Assembly: GCF_036226685.1 (NCBI RefSeq)
Contig: NZ_CP109009.1
Coordinates: 3,038,001 to 3,102,000 of the forward strand
Direction of reading: 5' to 3'
Length of the DNA: 64,000 bases
Origin: Streptomyces sp. NBC_00690
GTDB lineage: Bacteria > Actinomycetota > Actinomycetes > Streptomycetales > Streptomycetaceae
Position 1 is the first letter of the stretch, and each line of letters starts with the position of its first letter. The position numbers and the translations under genes are program-made. The notes beneath the pieces were generated by a model. It was not told the origin of the DNA. It saw only the letters and a list, made by a program, of their open reading frames with translations, and did not search any database. Shown here piece by piece: positions 61,832 through 64,000 of the stretch.

Positions 61832-62379
61832 TGTCGTGTGACCTTATCGACCCATAGCCCGTTCGTGCAGGGGGACCCCTATGACAATGCGTTCGAAATC
61901 GGGTCGCTCTGTCGACGTATCGGTAGATAGTCACGGCATATGACAAGTGCTGTATGGCTCTTACACCCTGACGGGCCGTGAGTGATCCGCACGCCCTCTG
62001 AGCTGGCGTTCTGTCGGCAGCGGGGCTGGCCCACCGGACGGCTGCGAGCTCTATCACAGGAGAGGACTGGTGTCCGATCGAGGCCCGGAAGGGGTGAAAT
62101 TGCGCCGGAACGACCGCCTCGTACAGTTGGCGGCTGTCGGCGCCACCTAGATGTAATGGTCCAGACCAGACATCGGGCCAGAAGGGCACATGGTAGTTCC
62201 GGCCATCGACCGTGCGCTGAAGTGAGGCCGCCGGGCGCGGGCCCGCTGTGATTGATACCACGCCGGCACCGCTCGACGGGCCCGAAGCCGGCCCCCGGCC
62301 CGCCCGCACCTGGCCGGGGACCACCGACACACCGAATATTCGTTCGCCGATCATGGTCGCTCTTTGTTAGGCATGACGG
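61832..62379. other. Intergenic region, no gene supported
   Basis: About 550 bases between the phosphatase and acetyltransferase genes, divergent orientation. AT content rises near 61890-61945. Frames in this stretch have no homology I can see. Confidence 0.4.
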
Positions 62380-63609
62380 ATGAGCGTTGAGCTGCGAGTC
62401 CTGGAAGCGTCCGAGTGGGACCAGTGGTATGAGGGGTTGGAGCAGGCTTTCGGTGGCGTGCGACAGGCCCAGGAGAAGCGGGACCTCATCAAGGAACTGA
62501 CCGATCCGGCTCGGGCGATCGGAGCGTGGGACGGCTCGGTGTCCGTGGGCACCGCGGGCTCCTTCGGGTTCGACGTCACGGTGCCCGGTGGGTCGGCGGT
62601 CCGGATGGCCGGGGTGACCGAGGTGAGCGTCGCCTCCACCCATCGCCGACGCGGAATCCTGACCTCCATGATGCGCCGTCAGCTCGATGACCTACGGGAG
62701 TGGGGCGAGCCGCTCGCCATCCTCACCGCGTCCGAACCCGCGATCTACGGCCGCTTCGGCTACGGGACGGCGAGTTGGCAGCTGGTGGCGGAGATCGACA
62801 CCTCCCGGGTGCGGTTCCCCGAGCCGGAGCGCCCGGACGGCATCACCCTGCGCAAGGTGAAACCCATGGACGCCCTCGACATCTGCGAGGCGATCTATGC
62901 GCGCAAGGTGCCCGAGCGCCCCGGCATGATCGCCCGGCTGCCCGGTTGGGAGCCCCTCCAGATCATGGACGCATCCGAGGACAAGGCGGGCGCGTCGGAC
63001 CTCCAGTGCGTCCTCGCCGAGCGCGATGGCGAGACCGTCGGCTACACCCTCTTCCGCAACCGTCCGGCCTGGGACAACGCCGGGCCGAAGGGCTCCCTGC
63101 AACTGACCGATCTGTACGCGTTGGACCCCGTGGCGTACGCGGCGCTGTGGCGGTTCCTCGCCGGAATCGATCTGACGTCGTCGATCCGGATGGAGAACCG
63201 GCCGGTCGACGACCCCTGGCAGCACCTCGTCTCCGACATCAGGCGCTGCGACGCACGGATCTGGGACGGTCTGTACGTACGGCTCGTCGATGTCGGCACC
63301 GCGCTGGCGGCCCGCCCGTACCGCACGGCCCTGGATCTCGTGATCGAGGTGGAAGACGCCTTCTGTCCCTGGAACGAAGGGCGTTGGCGGCTGTCCGGCG
63401 ACACCAAGGGCGCGGTCTGCGAGCGGACGGCGGACGCGGCGGACCTGGTCTTGTCCGTACGGGAGTTGGGCGCGGCCTACATGGGCGGCATCTCGCTCGC
63501 GGCGCTCGCCGGTGCCGGGCGGGTGCGCGAGGTCCGCGAAGGGGCGCTGACCGAGGCTTCGATCGCGTTCGGCAGCGATGTGGCGCCCTGGGTGCCGCAC
63601 AACATCTAG
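62380..63609 (+). CDS. Eis-like GNAT N-acetyltransferase
   Basis: A 409-residue protein in two GNAT-like folds plus a SCP2-like C-terminal domain, as in Mycobacterium Eis. Acetyl-CoA motif VSVASTHRRRGILTSMMRR near 87-105 and the GRFGYGTAS turn follow. Eis enzymes acetylate aminoglycosides at several positions or other amines. The C-terminal carboxyl and the SCP2-like fold (LVLSVRELGAAYMGG) are intact. Start MSVEL at 62380, probably GTG or ATG; ribosome site weak. Confidence 0.92.
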   Translation: MSVELRVLEASEWDQWYEGLEQAFGGVRQAQEKRDLIKELTDPARAIGAWDGSVSVGTAGSFGFDVTVPGGSAVRMAGVTEVSVASTHRRRGILTSMMRRQLDDLREWGEPLAILTASEPAIYGRFGYGTASWQLVAEIDTSRVRFPEPERPDGITLRKVKPMDALDICEAIYARKVPERPGMIARLPGWEPLQIMDASEDKAGASDLQCVLAERDGETVGYTLFRNRPAWDNAGPKGSLQLTDLYALDPVAYAALWRFLAGIDLTSSIRMENRPVDDPWQHLVSDIRRCDARIWDGLYVRLVDVGTALAARPYRTALDLVIEVEDAFCPWNEGRWRLSGDTKGAVCERTADAADLVLSVRELGAAYMGGISLAALAGAGRVREVREGALTEASIAFGSDVAPWVPHNI

Positions 63610-63720
63610 GAAGCGTCCAGCGGCGCAAACCTCTGTGTCCTCGGCCCGGGAACGGGCCGGGGACACCCGACTGTCCCGGGCCGGCTGTCCGGACCGGGAA
63701 CACCGGTTGTCCCGGGTCGG

Positions 63721-64000
63721 CTAGCCGACCGTGGTCACCTGGCAGCGCGGGCACCAGAAGAGATTGCGCGCCGCGAGATCGGCGGTGCGGATCTCGGTCG
63801 AGCAGATGTGACAGGGCAGTTGGGCCCGGCGATAGACGTACACCTCGCCGCCGTGGTCATCCACGCGCGGCGGGCGTTCCATGGCCTCGGGGGTGTGCTC
63901 CGGCCGGACGGTGTCGATGCGGTTGTTCCGTACTCCCTCGTGCATCAACTCCACCAGATCGGCCCAGATCAGATCCCATTCGGCGCGCTCGATGTCCTTG
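63721..64000 (-). CDS. Fpg/Nei-type DNA glycosylase, 3' end (5' end outside window)
   Basis: The minus-strand frame is open to the right edge; 92 codons of the C-terminus are seen, including DLVELMHEGVRNNRIDTVRPEH and the zinc finger CHICSTEIRTADLAARNLFWCPRCQ (split in the usual way by 16 residues). This finger is typical of formamidopyrimidine and endonuclease VIII glycosylases. The stop TAG lies at 63721. The catalytic N-terminus is off the window, so Fpg and Nei2 cannot be told apart. Confidence 0.85.
   Translation of the reverse strand, partial: KDIERAEWDLIWADLVELMHEGVRNNRIDTVRPEHTPEAMERPPRVDDHGGEVYVYRRAQLPCHICSTEIRTADLAARNLFWCPRCQVTTVG

Overview
The window is high-G+C actinobacterial chromosome, almost certainly Streptomyces. 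Evidence for this: strong G/C bias at third codon positions; the core-gene orders tig-clpP1-clpP2-clpX and valS-folC-DUF4233-ndk-mreB-mreC; a Streptomyces-style carotenoid (isorenieratene) cluster; an XRE/DUF397 pair; SpoIIE-type phosphatases; and a pSAM2-like integrative element.

Region 1 (1-16.2 kb) is conserved core on the minus strand: cell shape (mreC partial, mreB), ndk, DUF4233, folC, valS, clpX, clpP2, clpP1 and tig. It is interrupted by a frameshifted histidine kinase gene (4764-5911), a 1.7-kb imperfect palindrome (5937-7650) that abuts the valS stop, and one plus-strand gene for a membrane-anchored exported protein (10414-11409). tRNA-Pro(TGG) and tRNA-Gly(TCC) follow.

Region 2 (16409-26202) is an integrated actinomycete integrative and conjugative element (AICE). 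A 52-bp perfect direct repeat that begins inside tRNA-Gly bounds it. It carries int, xis, an HUH-type rolling-circle rep, a string of very small transfer/spread genes, a DUF2637 membrane protein, an FtsK/TraB translocase, a divergent operator region, and a plus-strand pair (ABM-domain protein plus XRE-TPR regulator).

Region 3 (26.2-38.1 kb) holds a small membrane protein, an acyltransferase-3 protein, an HD-domain protein, and two convergent carotenoid operons. These are crtY-crtT-crtU on the plus strand and crtE-crtI-crtB-Rieske(DUF5914) on the minus strand, mostly coupled by 4-bp ATGA overlaps.

Region 4 (38.1-46.9 kb) starts with a divergent MarR/DoxX pair. It then has an unusual plus-strand cluster: a CRP/FNR regulator, a beta-rich protein running by frameshift into a CHAT (caspase-like) protease, a protein with a nucleotide-cyclase-like C-terminal domain, a P-loop GTPase, and a tail-anchored membrane protein. 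This is the best candidate for an undescribed signalling or conflict system.

Region 5 (46.9-53.6 kb) contains a hypothetical protein, a LitR/CarH-type MerR-B12 photoreceptor divergent from an ECF sigma factor (probably the light control of the crt genes), a small protein, and a three-gene cassette of response regulator, CHASE3-like kinase and receiver-PP2C phosphatase.

Region 6 (53.6-64 kb) has an ABC permease/ATPase pair, a cation/proton antiporter, an anti-sigma-type ATPase, an XRE/DUF397 pair, a membrane PP2C phosphatase, an Eis-like acetyltransferase, and the 3' end of an Fpg/Nei-type DNA glycosylase gene cut by the window edge.
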